Assembly (NCBI GenBank): GCA_028291515.1
Contig: JAQGHU010000072.1
Location: forward strand, 1-56,300
Length of the DNA: 56,300 nucleotides
Origin: Schlesneria sp.
Lineage (GTDB): Bacteria > Planctomycetota > Planctomycetia > Planctomycetales > Planctomycetaceae
Reading direction: 5' to 3'
The notes below the pieces were generated by a model. That model was not told the origin of the DNA, did not search any database, and saw nothing but the letters and a program-made list of their open reading frames with translations. The first letter of the stretch is position 1. The number at the start of each line of letters is the position of its first letter. Made by a program: the position numbers and the translations under genes. Positions 27,937 to 37,171 of the stretch are shown here, one piece after another.

Positions 27937-28611
27937 ATGGTTGATCGACAGGGAGTCATCTTCGATGTCGACGGCGTGCTCATTGACTCGTACCAGTCTC
28001 ACTTCCAAAGCTGGCGGGAACTAGCATCGGAAATCGGTCGCACCTATTCCGAGTCCGAATTTGTCAAAGGCTTCGGACGCACATCTCGCGAAAACATTAT
28101 CGAGCAGTGGACGGATCGCCAGTGGACTTCGGAAGAAGTCCGGCAACTCGATGATCGCAAGGAATGGCTGTATCGAGAAATCATCCGTGTTGACTTTCCC
28201 GCCATGCCCGGCGCCGCGAACTTGATTCGTGCCCTCGATGCTGTGGGAATTGCCGTGGCCGTTGGTTCCTCCGGGCCACCCGAAAATGTGGACCTGGTGA
28301 TGGAAAAGCTCGGTGTGTCGGAAATCATGAAATGCCGAGTCACCGCTCGCCAGGTGACTCGAGGGAAGCCCGACCCGCAAGTCTTTCAACTTGCTGCGAA
28401 AGGACTGGGACTACCCGTCGCTTCGTGTTGTGTCATCGAAGATGCGCCCGTCGGAATCCGGGCGGCTCATTCGGCGGGAATTATCTGCATCGGACTCGCC
28501 AGCACCGGCCGGACTCGTTCGGAATTGGAGGCGGCCGAGTCCGTTGTTGACTCACTTGATGAATTGACTCCGCAACGAATCAGCGATCTGATTCGCCAAG
28601 GACTTCGTTAG
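27937..28611 (+). CDS. HAD-family phosphatase, beta-phosphoglucomutase-like
   Basis: 224 residues. HAD motif I is VIFDVDGVLIDS; motif II VAVGSSGPPENV; Lys in RGKPDPQVF; motif IV VIEDAPVGIRAAHSAG. The cap between motifs I and II is all-helical (class C1). The enzyme probably acts on a sugar phosphate. Its stop is 23 nt before zwf, so it is likely cotranscribed, hinting at a role in hexose-phosphate metabolism. Confidence 0.9.
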   Translation: MVDRQGVIFDVDGVLIDSYQSHFQSWRELASEIGRTYSESEFVKGFGRTSRENIIEQWTDRQWTSEEVRQLDDRKEWLYREIIRVDFPAMPGAANLIRALDAVGIAVAVGSSGPPENVDLVMEKLGVSEIMKCRVTARQVTRGKPDPQVFQLAAKGLGLPVASCCVIEDAPVGIRAAHSAGIICIGLASTGRTRSELEAAESVVDSLDELTPQRISDLIRQGLR

Positions 28612-28634
28612 AAGATTGTTCAGGAGTTTCCACT

Positions 28635-30212
28635 GTGTCGATCATAGCCCCCGTCACTGCATCCAATGTTGGTAGTATCCCCAGCACCACTCCGCATCCC
28701 GAGTCGGCCACGATCTCCATTTTTGGAGCATCAGGTGACCTGACCGCCCGCAAGTTGTTGCCAGCTCTATTTGATCTCTGGAGCGATGGCTACCTCACCG
28801 ATGAAGCGCCAATCGTGGGGGTGGCTCGCCGCGAGAAATCCGACGAGAGTTTTCGCAACGAGATTTACGAAGCGATCAACGGTCATGTTCGCGCCGGCCA
28901 AGTCTCTCAAGAGAAATGGGGGCAATTCGCGAAGCGTCTGTACTACCGGCAGCTCGACATCGCTTCGCCTGATGGTTATCCGGCGTTCCGTCAGCACCTT
29001 GAAGCGATAGAAAAACAACAAGGGACCGAGCACAACCGTGTGTTCTACATGGCGACCTCTCCAGATCTGTTTCTATCCGCGGTCGAAAACCTTGGGTCAG
29101 GTGGATTGATTCCCGATCGCGACGCCGCTCACACGATGCGCGTGGTCTTCGAAAAACCATTTGGACGCGACCTGACCTCCGCACAAGAACTCAGTGGCAA
29201 CCTGCGACGCCTGCTGCGTGAAGAGCAGATTTATCGCATCGATCACTACCTAGGCAAAGAGACCGTCCAGAACATCCTGCTGTTTCGGTTCGGCAATTCC
29301 ATTTTCGAACCGTTGCTGAATCGCAATCACGTCGATCACGTGCAGATTACGGTGGCCGAATCGCAGGGATTGGAACGCGGCCGTGGTGGATACTACGATC
29401 ACTCGGGAGCACTACGCGACGTGCTTCAAAACCACGTCCTGCAATTGCTGTCCCTGATCGCCATGGAGCCCCCGGCTCAATTCAACGCACGGGATCTGCA
29501 TGACGAGAAGCTGAAGGTGCTGAAGGCACTCGCCCCGGGGAATAAGGGAGACATCTCGTCCTGGGCGATCCCCGCCCAGTATTCGGCAGGTCTCGTCGAC
29601 GGCCAGGCGGCGATCAGTTATTTGAGCGAAGAACGAATTCCGGCCGACTCTCGCACAGAGACCTATGTTGCCATGAAGGTGCTGGTCGACAACTGGCGCT
29701 GGGCGGGAGTGCCATTCTATCTGCGAACGGGCAAGCGATTGCCGTCGCGAGTGTCGGAGATCGCCATTCAGTTTAAGCAACCTCCGCTCAATCTATTCAA
29801 CACAGTTGAATGCGAAGGTGATGTTTGCGAACTTGTTGGCAACCGCCCGAACAAGCTGGTGTTCCGCATTCAGCCCAGCGAATCAATCAAGCTGTCGTTC
29901 TCAACGAAGCGACCGGGCATGCAGTACCAGATCCATCCCGTCACGATGGACTTCAACTACAAAGAGGCCTTCCACCAGGCCTTGCCCGAGGCCTACGAGC
30001 GGCTGTTGCTCGATGTGCTGCGCGGGGACTCGACGCTGTTCATGCGTAGCGATGAACTCGAAGCCGCCTGGCAGTTCGTGACGCCAGTTTTGGAATACTG
30101 GGAAAAGAACAAGGTCACGCCAGAACCGTATCGGGCGGGAACCTGGGGTCCCCGTGTCGCCGATACCATGATGATCAGTGACGGCCGCGCCTGGCGAACG
30201 CCGTTGACGTGA
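28635..30212 (+). CDS. zwf: Glucose-6-phosphate 1-dehydrogenase
   Basis: 525 residues from GTG 28635 with AGGAG 8 nt upstream. Zwf oxidises glucose-6-phosphate with NADP to 6-phosphogluconolactone, opening the pentose phosphate pathway. The Rossmann motif IFGASGDLTARKL is near the N-terminus, the catalytic RIDHYLGKE follows in the middle, and the C-terminal beta domain has GVPFYLRTGKRL. The length is slightly above the usual ~490 because of an extra N-terminal stretch. It follows a HAD phosphatase gene. No 6PGL or gnd gene is adjacent. Confidence 0.95.
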   Translation: MSIIAPVTASNVGSIPSTTPHPESATISIFGASGDLTARKLLPALFDLWSDGYLTDEAPIVGVARREKSDESFRNEIYEAINGHVRAGQVSQEKWGQFAKRLYYRQLDIASPDGYPAFRQHLEAIEKQQGTEHNRVFYMATSPDLFLSAVENLGSGGLIPDRDAAHTMRVVFEKPFGRDLTSAQELSGNLRRLLREEQIYRIDHYLGKETVQNILLFRFGNSIFEPLLNRNHVDHVQITVAESQGLERGRGGYYDHSGALRDVLQNHVLQLLSLIAMEPPAQFNARDLHDEKLKVLKALAPGNKGDISSWAIPAQYSAGLVDGQAAISYLSEERIPADSRTETYVAMKVLVDNWRWAGVPFYLRTGKRLPSRVSEIAIQFKQPPLNLFNTVECEGDVCELVGNRPNKLVFRIQPSESIKLSFSTKRPGMQYQIHPVTMDFNYKEAFHQALPEAYERLLLDVLRGDSTLFMRSDELEAAWQFVTPVLEYWEKNKVTPEPYRAGTWGPRVADTMMISDGRAWRTPLT

Positions 30213-30240
30213 TCGTTTTCGAACTGACGCTGTTCCTAGT

Positions 30241-30351
30241 AGGACGGATTGGTAATCCGTCCTCATTCACGGCGTTTCTTCAGCCGCGACGGCGAACCTA
30301 AGTCATTTTCCGAAGGCAGTGGGACGGATTGGAAACTTTGGAAATCCGTCC
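30241..30351. repeat. Two copies of a GGACGGATT hairpin
   Basis: AGGACGGATT-GGT-AATCCGTCCT (30241-30263) is a perfect 10-bp hairpin. GGACGGATT (30322-30330) with AATCCGTCC (30343-30351) is a second one with the same stem and a longer loop. They sit between the convergent zwf and membrane protein genes and may end both transcripts, though no T-run is present. Confidence 0.6.
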
Positions 30352-30362
30352 TACGAAATGCA

Positions 30363-33300
30363 CTACTTGGCTTCGGTGTCAGCCGCGTTCGCACCCTTCA
30401 ATCGATTGCGAGTTTCGTTGCGGGTGGCAGTCGTCTGCAATCTTGTGTGGTAGTCGTGTAGTGGCCGTTGCAAGATCCGTTCGATGACTTGCTTACGAAT
30501 GGCCCAGTCACTGTCGGAGACATGAGCGTCGTGATGCCAGTCTTCGAGTGTCTGCACACCCTTGTCGGCAGCGACCAGGCTGCGATCGACATCGGACAAC
30601 TGGCGTCGAGCCGATTTGACGGGATACGACTGCCGCGATTCCCAGCGATTTCGCAGCGTCTGCAGCAAGCCATTCAGCGTGTCATAACGACGCCCGGGAT
30701 CAGGAATCGCCTCAGGATGCTTGATCAACAGTTCGATCGCCGTCACGACGTTGCGCGTCGAACCATCTACCGTCGGTACGAAGTAGATCACATGCAGACG
30801 ATGCTCCAGTTCAGACACGGCATCCGTCTGCCCGCGGAATTGCAAGTCCGCAATCTCTTGTCTGGCGAAGTAGCTGACTAGCGGATCGTAGGGTTGTAGG
30901 TGTTTGGCGACTTCGGCGATCAACTCTGCCGTGGGCTTGTGAGCGGCGACTCCCAGAGCCGTGAAGTACGCCTTGCGCCATTCATCCTCGGGATGCTTCG
31001 CGGCTTTTTCATCGTTGTGACCGACCTGTTGGACCACGGACTGACGACGATTCTGCATCTGTTCCTTCAGAGCTTTGCGGTACTCCCACCAGTGAGATTC
31101 CGGGTTCTCTTGAACCAGCTTGTATTGGGTGGCGACTTCGGAGAGTCTCCGCAACAGGTCTGGTGAGACGCGGCGATCGCCGAGCCATTCCAGCAACCGC
31201 GACTTTCGCGATCGTTGTACTTCTTCTTGGTCCTCATTCGCGGAGTCGTCTGGAATTGCAAACGGAACTGGACTAGTCCGAATGGCGGTCAGGACTTGTT
31301 TTGTTTCTTGCAGCTTCGGCGCCCAGCGAATGAGTTCCAATGGCGCTCGCAAGGCCAGGATCCCATTGGCGGGGGCATTCGTCCAACTGCGCGCTTCCGC
31401 ACAGATCTCTGCGAGAGCAGCGTGATCGTAGGCCGGAAAATTCAGGAGAGCGGACCAATCTAATCCACTACGGGCCAGCAATTGTCGGACGTGCTGCGCC
31501 TGAAGTCGCATCGCCAGATCTTCGGGGGCGAACGCTCCCGGCGCATTCGCGCCCAGCAGCAGGAACTCACCAGCGGCAGTCTCAATCGCGACCACTTCAT
31601 GGAAAGCGCGTCTCATCGACTGGACGACAATTCGCAGTGGATCGGGCCCATAGTCCACGCATTGGAACCGCTGACAGAAGATTCCGCCATCAGCTAGGCA
31701 GCGCGAGGCATGCTGGTAGTGGTCCGCGGTAAACATTGCGCCGCCGGCGACAATCGACGATGGCGGTGGTGAACTGAGAATGACATCAAAGCGTTCGTGA
31801 CTCGACATCACGGCCAACGTCGGCGGGATCGTCACCAATTGCACTCGCTCATCGACGAGCGGATTGAAACCGGTTTCCTTCGCCAGCGGCCCACGGATGA
31901 CATCCGTTAAATGCCGATCACCCTCGACGCAAACAATCTCGTGCGTCGGGAATTGCAGACACGTGGCCAATGGAACGCCGCCGGAAGCCCCTAGCAACAG
32001 GACTCGATTGGGTTGTTCGACCAGTACCAGCGGATAGACCGCTTGCAACACTTCCGGAGCAAACTGCGGATACGCTTCGGTGTTCGCCGAGATGACCGCC
32101 CGGGGAATACCATTTTCTCGCAGATGCAATTCCAGGCCGTGCGAGCGCCAGACAGTCAGCGGACCGTGTGTTCCTTCGCTGCCGTAAATCGCATGAGCAT
32201 CATCGAGCATCGGCAGTAGGCGCGATTCCCAACCGATCCGATGTGCGACGAACGAGGGAGTCGAAAACAACAGCTTCGCGACGAGGGTAGGGTTGTGATG
32301 ACTGCTCCAAAGCGGCACCGACAGGCTGAAAACACAGCAGAAGGCGATCCCGGCTCGCATCGGCCACTCCAGACTCATTGGACCAGAAGTCGCCAGAGTC
32401 ACGAGCGAAGTCAAAACGAGCGAACCGCAGATCACCGCCAGCACGAAGCTCAGGCTGGCTCCTTCAAAGCAGTACTGAGTCAGCACGAATCCGATAGCCA
32501 TTCCGACCGCGGGCAACCCTCGCCCAAATGAAGCGTGAAGACGAGGCGCGACGGTGGACATTCCGTAACCGGCGGGTGCCATCAAGACCATCAGCAATAA
32601 AACGCGAAACGTCGTGAGCGACGTGATGGATGTCAGCGAAGCAGTCGCCCATAGGGCAAGTCCAACGACGGTCGGAAATGTGGCCAGCAGCAAAGCTCCG
32701 CATGCTGCCGGGATCAGCATCTGCCACGGGGCTTGTCCTGTCGCCACTGTTCGTCGACCATGCAGCAGTTGACCGATACCGAAACCGATCGCTAAGCCCA
32801 TCCACTCGGCAGAATAAACTTGCCAGGTATTCGGCATCAACTGACCCGTGAGACGCATCAGCACGGCAATCAGCCCACCGATCGCGACCATAGCCACCGT
32901 TTGCATCAATCCCGCGCTGAGCTTCACGCCATCAGTTACTGTTTGTGAGTCTCCCGACGATTGACTGGTGTTCTGATCTGCTGCCAGCCCGAGCCATTGA
33001 GCCGCTCCCAGCAATCTCGAGAGAACCAGGATTGCCACGGCGCAGGCAACGGTAGACCAGGTCCCAATCGATGGTGCCAGCAACAAAGCACTGATTCCCA
33101 CACCGACTGCGAATCCAAATGCCATTCCAGCAGCGAGTCCACTGCGATCCCACCTGCCGATGTTGGAGTCGAGTACTCCGAACAAGAAGCTCGTCGTTAG
33201 CCAGCTTGTCACGAACCAGACAGGGACAGCCATGCTCAATCCGAGCATGAACCGAGTCGACTCGGAGGCGAGCAGCGACATCGGGACAAACAGCATCAGC

Positions 33301-33620
33301 ATGGCCAGCCCACCGATGATCCAGGGCTGTAACAACGTCCAAGTGCAGGCGATGACCGCCAATTCAGACGGATTCAAATAGCGTGACAGCGGGAATCGTC
33401 GGCCGGCGACAACTCCGCCGGCGACCATCAGGATCGCGGCATTCGTAAACGCCCGATCGTCACTCCAGGTGAGTGCCCATGACAGGCCAGCAGCAACAGC
33501 CAAAATGCCGATCAGGACACCACTTAAGGTGGCCGCCCAAGGGCAATTCAATGCCCTGCGACAAGTGGCGTACAAACGTTCCGTCAGATGACCAGAAACC
33601 ATGGCGTCCATGCCCCCCAT
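30363..33620 (-). CDS. Large membrane spermidine-synthase-like methyltransferase-fold protein
   Basis: 1085 residues. The first ~435 residues hold a dozen or so hydrophobic helices. Then a spermidine-synthase-like Rossmann domain begins at about residue 485 (HGPLTVWR): VLLLGASGGVPLATCLQFP (540-558), EIVCVEGDRH and FDVILSSPPPSS. The last ~370 residues are charged and helical with no recognised domain. Such multi-pass proteins fused to a spermidine synthase fold are widespread in environmental bacteria with unknown substrates. ATG codons at 33620, 33611 and 33602 are all possible starts. It converges on zwf. Confidence 0.8.
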   Translation of the reverse strand: MGGMDAMVSGHLTERLYATCRRALNCPWAATLSGVLIGILAVAAGLSWALTWSDDRAFTNAAILMVAGGVVAGRRFPLSRYLNPSELAVIACTWTLLQPWIIGGLAMLMLFVPMSLLASESTRFMLGLSMAVPVWFVTSWLTTSFLFGVLDSNIGRWDRSGLAAGMAFGFAVGVGISALLLAPSIGTWSTVACAVAILVLSRLLGAAQWLGLAADQNTSQSSGDSQTVTDGVKLSAGLMQTVAMVAIGGLIAVLMRLTGQLMPNTWQVYSAEWMGLAIGFGIGQLLHGRRTVATGQAPWQMLIPAACGALLLATFPTVVGLALWATASLTSITSLTTFRVLLLMVLMAPAGYGMSTVAPRLHASFGRGLPAVGMAIGFVLTQYCFEGASLSFVLAVICGSLVLTSLVTLATSGPMSLEWPMRAGIAFCCVFSLSVPLWSSHHNPTLVAKLLFSTPSFVAHRIGWESRLLPMLDDAHAIYGSEGTHGPLTVWRSHGLELHLRENGIPRAVISANTEAYPQFAPEVLQAVYPLVLVEQPNRVLLLGASGGVPLATCLQFPTHEIVCVEGDRHLTDVIRGPLAKETGFNPLVDERVQLVTIPPTLAVMSSHERFDVILSSPPPSSIVAGGAMFTADHYQHASRCLADGGIFCQRFQCVDYGPDPLRIVVQSMRRAFHEVVAIETAAGEFLLLGANAPGAFAPEDLAMRLQAQHVRQLLARSGLDWSALLNFPAYDHAALAEICAEARSWTNAPANGILALRAPLELIRWAPKLQETKQVLTAIRTSPVPFAIPDDSANEDQEEVQRSRKSRLLEWLGDRRVSPDLLRRLSEVATQYKLVQENPESHWWEYRKALKEQMQNRRQSVVQQVGHNDEKAAKHPEDEWRKAYFTALGVAAHKPTAELIAEVAKHLQPYDPLVSYFARQEIADLQFRGQTDAVSELEHRLHVIYFVPTVDGSTRNVVTAIELLIKHPEAIPDPGRRYDTLNGLLQTLRNRWESRQSYPVKSARRQLSDVDRSLVAADKGVQTLEDWHHDAHVSDSDWAIRKQVIERILQRPLHDYHTRLQTTATRNETRNRLKGANAADTEAK

Positions 33621-33867
33621 TCAAAGTGGTCAGCCAAGCGTTCCGATCAGTCTTGGCCTCCGCAAATGGGGGTTCTAGCGGAATGCGGCAAACCTCAGCA
33701 AGATCGGTTACCGGCAGATTTAGCCATTTGGTGCCCGTGAACGACGAAATTCAAGCGACGGGTGGCCGGGTTGGAGCTGTTCGCGAAACTCCTCTCTGCT
33801 CATGCGGCGCTTGCTATTCAAAGTTGATCGACGATCAATCGAGGCTTCCCGTTAGTCCACCCTACAC

Positions 33868-34674
33868 TCAATCTGCCTCCCCGGGTGCAACTCCGTAGAT
33901 CGAAAGAGACAGGCGCAAAAGATGGGAATCGAATAGTTTCGAACCTGGGCGACCCCTCCGCCAGTCGTGATAGATCAGTCGGTCATATCTTTTGGGCAGA
34001 CTTGTCTCGTCGAGTCTTACGATCTGAATGGAGAACTGGTCATCTTTGATATTCCGAGCAATCGCAAGTTCGTCTTCGAACTGGACGTATTTAGAAGCCG
34101 CTGCGTTCTCAGACCAAAACAGCACTAAGGCCGTCGACTTTTCGATTCCAGTCTCTATCTCAGCAGTCAGGGGTTTTCCGCGCCGAAAACTCCATTCATC
34201 CCAGATTACCGTCATTTTCTGTTGTAGGAACTTCGCCGCATATCGGACAATCGGCTTGTCGTTCGATTGGTGCGACAAGAAGACGACGTGCTTAACGCTA
34301 TTTGGCGTACGCACGTACAGTGAACCGAAACCATTGGTGGCCCTACCCGGTGAGTAGTCCAGCTCATATTCGGTCTCACCTACGAGATCATGTCCCAAGG
34401 CCCAGAGATCTAGTACTACTTCTTGTTCGTAAGGTGGCATCTTGATCGCTGTGTGCCACAAGTCGGGCACGAATATCTTGTCGGGCATCTTGGTTCCCGA
34501 CCGAATAGCATTGAGTAGCGTCGTGACATCATCGTAGAGCCTATAAATCTCATTGCGGTCTGCGTTGTACATTATTGCTGTCGAGGAGCGAACATCGGGT
34601 ACTACAAGATCTCCGATCTTGATTTCTCGTTCGGCAGTCCCTCCTCGCGCTCTAACAATGGATTCGTATTTCAT
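33868..34674 (-). CDS. TIR-domain protein
   Basis: 268 residues from ATG 34674. Residues ~128-240 are a TIR domain: HVVFLSHQSNDKPIVRYAAK (box 1), VIWDEWSFRRGKPLTAEIE, STALVLFWSENAAASKYVQ, FEDELAIAR. The Glu of SKYVQFEDE (about Glu200) is in the position of the catalytic Glu of NAD-cleaving TIRs. The N-terminal ~125 residues (IKIGDLVVPDVRSS, RNEIYRLYDDVTTLLNAIRSG) are unrecognised. Codon use looks more AT-rich than its neighbours. Bacterial TIR proteins often serve in anti-phage defence; a role here is inference. Confidence 0.82.
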   Translation of the reverse strand: MKYESIVRARGGTAEREIKIGDLVVPDVRSSTAIMYNADRNEIYRLYDDVTTLLNAIRSGTKMPDKIFVPDLWHTAIKMPPYEQEVVLDLWALGHDLVGETEYELDYSPGRATNGFGSLYVRTPNSVKHVVFLSHQSNDKPIVRYAAKFLQQKMTVIWDEWSFRRGKPLTAEIETGIEKSTALVLFWSENAAASKYVQFEDELAIARNIKDDQFSIQIVRLDETSLPKRYDRLIYHDWRRGRPGSKLFDSHLLRLSLSIYGVAPGEAD

Positions 34675-34847
34675 TGCTCGATGATTCCGGGTTCGAAATG
34701 GAACAAAAAACACCTTGGGGGCCTTCTTGCGGCCGAACTACTAAGGTGCCTTGGCCGCGCTTGATGGTGGGGTTCCGATCAATACGCTAACACTCTGAAC
34801 CGCCGGCGACTGCGGGTCAAGTTGACCGACTCTTTCGGCATTCTTTC

Positions 34848-35267
34848 ACCACGAAGGACACGAAGAGCACGAAGGAATCAGAGAACGAAACGCTTAATTC
34901 CATCTTTGAGCCTCGTATTGTTGAAGCTGATCAGGAGTCCAATTTTGATACCAGCCAATTTCATGTAGGTCAGCAATTGGGCTTCGAATATTCCCTTGAT
35001 CGTCTCGACGCTCTTGAGTTCGAGTATCAACCGATTCTCGATCAGAATGTCTATCCGATAGCCGCAATCCAGTTGAATGTCTTTATACTGAACCGGTTGT
35101 GGGTACTGAACCTGGAATGCGATTCCATGACGACTTAGCTCATACGCCAAACATTGCTCGTAGGCAGATTCCAGCAACCCCGGACCCAGGATTCGGTGAA
35201 CCTCGATGGCACAACCGATCACTCGACTCGAAAGATCGTCAAATTCCATCTTCGTGTCCTTCGTGGT
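34848..35267. mobile_element. GxxExxY gene enclosed by 18-bp inverted repeats
   Basis: ACCACGAAGGACACGAAG (34848-34865) and its perfect reverse complement (35250-35267) flank one gene. The right arm touches the gene's start codon and supplies its ribosome site; the left arm lies 12 nt past the stop, and a degenerate extra unit (AGCACGAAGGA) continues towards it. The 420-bp unit looks like a compact cassette, but no transposase or target-site duplication has been identified. Confidence 0.5.
34878..35249 (-). CDS. GxxExxY-family PD-(D/E)XK nuclease-like protein
   Basis: 123 residues. The family motif is in GPGLLESAYEQCLAYELS (G-x2-E-x3-Y region), and the nuclease-like core is DCGYRIDILIENRLILELKS (Asp, then Glu-Leu-Lys, the D...ExK pattern), followed by FEAQLLTYMKLAGIKIGLLISFN. 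These residues fit a small PD-(D/E)XK nuclease fold; activity is not proven for the family. The ATG directly follows the AAGGACACGAAG ribosome region, which is part of the inverted repeat. See the cassette entry. Confidence 0.88.
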   Translation of the reverse strand: MEFDDLSSRVIGCAIEVHRILGPGLLESAYEQCLAYELSRHGIAFQVQYPQPVQYKDIQLDCGYRIDILIENRLILELKSVETIKGIFEAQLLTYMKLAGIKIGLLISFNNTRLKDGIKRFVL

Positions 35268-35371
35268 AACTCTCTACCGCTCTTCACCGCCGAATAGGTC
35301 CGGATCCATGATGTCGAGAAGAAAAGATGATGTATTCAGCTTTGAGACCAGGAAGGCGTGGCTGATAAATT

Positions 35372-35407
35372 AAAAAATCCGGCGTCGCTGCGAGCAACGA
35401 CGCCGGA
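35372..35407 (-). terminator. Rho-independent terminator of Gfo/Idh gene
   Basis: TCCGGCGTCG (35378-35387) and CGACGCCGGA (35398-35407) form a 10-bp stem over a 10-nt loop. On the minus strand it is followed by TTTTTTA (35372-35377), 28 nt after the gene's stop codon. Confidence 0.85.
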
Positions 35408-35434
35408 GATGGTGCTGATTATTTGGATGACAGA

Positions 35435-36775
35435 TCAGACGCGAGGGATCTCAAATCCCTTGCGTTGTTCACGAGCGAACAACTTCGCAGCGATTTCATC
35501 GCCGACGATCTGCTCTGCCTTCGGATCCCACTTGATCAACTTGTTCATTCGGGCGGCGATGGCCGACAGGTGGCAGGTGTTCATCACTTGGACGTGTGAA
35601 TAAACGTCCGAGACCGGCAAGCCTCCTTCGGCGATGCAGCGGAAGAAGTTATTCTTGTGGCCTTCGAAGGGCTTGCCCTTGTAGAGCTTGACCAGATCTT
35701 CATCGCCAAACTTCCCTTCGTCCCACTTTTCGTCGATCGGCGTCCCGGTGATTTTGCCGCGATTGACGAACAGGCGGCCCTTGCTGCCTTCGAACAGGAT
35801 CCCGTTGTCGCCTCGGCTGGTGACAATCATTTCGGTGCCGCTTTCGAACTTGCACTTCACAGCGTAATCGCTGGCCGTGTTGTAGCGATCGTCAACGGTT
35901 GGGAACCCATCCTTGAATTCAACCGGATGCTTGGCGTCGGTCCCGTCGATTTCAATCGGTCCCTTACCTTCCTGATCGGCACCAATCGCCCACGAAGCGA
36001 TATCGATGTGGTGAGCTCCCCAGTCGGTGAACTTGCCGCCGGAGTATTCGTACCACCAGCGGAACTGGTAGTGGCAACGCTCCTTGATGTATTCGACCTT
36101 CGGAGCTTGACCCAGCCACATATCCCAGTCCAGACCTTCGGGCGGAGTCGACTTCTGGAACGGCCCACCCACGTCGCCACCGTTAATACCGACAGTGATT
36201 GTTTGGATGTCGCCCAGCAGGCCCTTTTGAACAATGTTGACGGCTCGCAGAAACAGGTTGCGATCGCTGCGCTGCTGCGTCCCGACGAACATCACCTTGT
36301 CTTTGTGCTTACGACAAGCGTTGCGGATCAACTGGTTTTCTTCCAGTGTCAACGTCAGTGGCTTCTGACAGAAGACGTGCTTGCCAGCTTGCAACGCTTC
36401 GATGGCGATCTTCACGTGCCAGTGGTCTGGAGTCACCACGCTGACGACATCGATGTCGTTGCGTTCCAGAATCTGACGATAATCGCCATAAGCGTCGGCC
36501 TTGCCCTTGCCAAGGTTGTTGTCGTGCTTGGCCTTTTCAGCGTGCTTCGCGTCGACATCGCAGACAGCCAGGATGTCGCCGAACTGAGCGTGCTGATGGG
36601 CATCGCCAGTCCCCATGCTACCTACACCGATGCAGCCGATGCGTGGGCGAGCGTTCGCCGACTGATTCGCGAACGCCGGTTGGCTCCACGCGAAATAGGG
36701 CAGCGTGCTTCCGGCCGCAGCCAGTAATGTCGACTGCTTCAAGAAATCGCGACGAGTGCTCTTGGCATGTGTCAT
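35435..36775 (-). CDS. Gfo/Idh/MocA-family oxidoreductase, Tat-exported
   Basis: 446 residues. A twin-arginine signal (STRRDFLKQSTLLAAAG) leads into a Rossmann NAD(P) domain: RIGCIGVGSMGTGDAH, VVSVVTPDHWHVKIAIEAL, AGKHVFCQKPLTLTLEE (the Lys-Pro motif of the family). The C-terminal alpha/beta domain has WRWW-type aromatic runs (YQFRWWYEYSGGKFTDWGAHHIDIA). It is a secreted sugar-type dehydrogenase of the kind that is expanded in planctomycetes; substrate unknown. A clear terminator follows. Confidence 0.93.
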   Translation of the reverse strand: MTHAKSTRRDFLKQSTLLAAAGSTLPYFAWSQPAFANQSANARPRIGCIGVGSMGTGDAHQHAQFGDILAVCDVDAKHAEKAKHDNNLGKGKADAYGDYRQILERNDIDVVSVVTPDHWHVKIAIEALQAGKHVFCQKPLTLTLEENQLIRNACRKHKDKVMFVGTQQRSDRNLFLRAVNIVQKGLLGDIQTITVGINGGDVGGPFQKSTPPEGLDWDMWLGQAPKVEYIKERCHYQFRWWYEYSGGKFTDWGAHHIDIASWAIGADQEGKGPIEIDGTDAKHPVEFKDGFPTVDDRYNTASDYAVKCKFESGTEMIVTSRGDNGILFEGSKGRLFVNRGKITGTPIDEKWDEGKFGDEDLVKLYKGKPFEGHKNNFFRCIAEGGLPVSDVYSHVQVMNTCHLSAIAARMNKLIKWDPKAEQIVGDEIAAKLFAREQRKGFEIPRV

Positions 36776-37162
36776 AGAGGGGATTCCAATTCAAAGTGGC
36801 AGAGTCTGCTGGCTCGCCAGCTAAGTGCGGCGAGCCGAAGTAGGGACAGCACGATACATCAGCAGGTTTCGATTTGCCACGGAGAACGAGTTGCGACGTG
36901 CCGATGCGCGCCAGAGCAGACGATTGCAGATGTCCCAGGTGAGCCGCGCTGCGTCAGCACGCGGATAACTTCGCGATGAAAGTCGAAAGAAGACAGTTTT
37001 CACGCGAAGCCGCGGGGGCGCGAAGCCATGAAGGAAATGAAGAGAAACACATATGGGGAGGCCTTCCCTGTCATTCCCGCTCCGCGCCTTCGCGTGAAAA
37101 CCGCTTTCTGGACTTTGGCGTAGCGTGAAAACCTAGTTATCCGCGTGCTGACGCAGCGCGGC
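36776..37162. other. Gene-free stretch holding inverted-repeat element A
   Basis: About 390 bp between the Gfo/Idh and threonine synthase genes. Most of it (36934-37171) is a nested inverted-repeat element listed separately. The remainder (36776-36933) has no gene or notable structure. Confidence 0.5.
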
Positions 37163-37171
37163 TCACCTGGG
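36934..37171. repeat. Nested inverted-repeat element, copy A
   Basis: The outer arms are a perfect 37-bp inverted repeat: 36934-36970 (beginning CCCAGGTGAGCCGCG) and 37135-37171. Inside it is a 14-bp inverted repeat GTTTTCACGCGAAG (36996-37009) with CTTCGCGTGAAAAC (37088-37101). The outer right arm runs into the last two codons and stop of the threonine synthase gene. A related copy is at 48270-48419. Confidence 0.8.

Noticed and set aside
35657..36727. 356-codon open frame opposite the Gfo/Idh gene
   Set aside because: It lies wholly antisense to a clear oxidoreductase with a Tat signal and a terminator; the frame stays open through codon bias.
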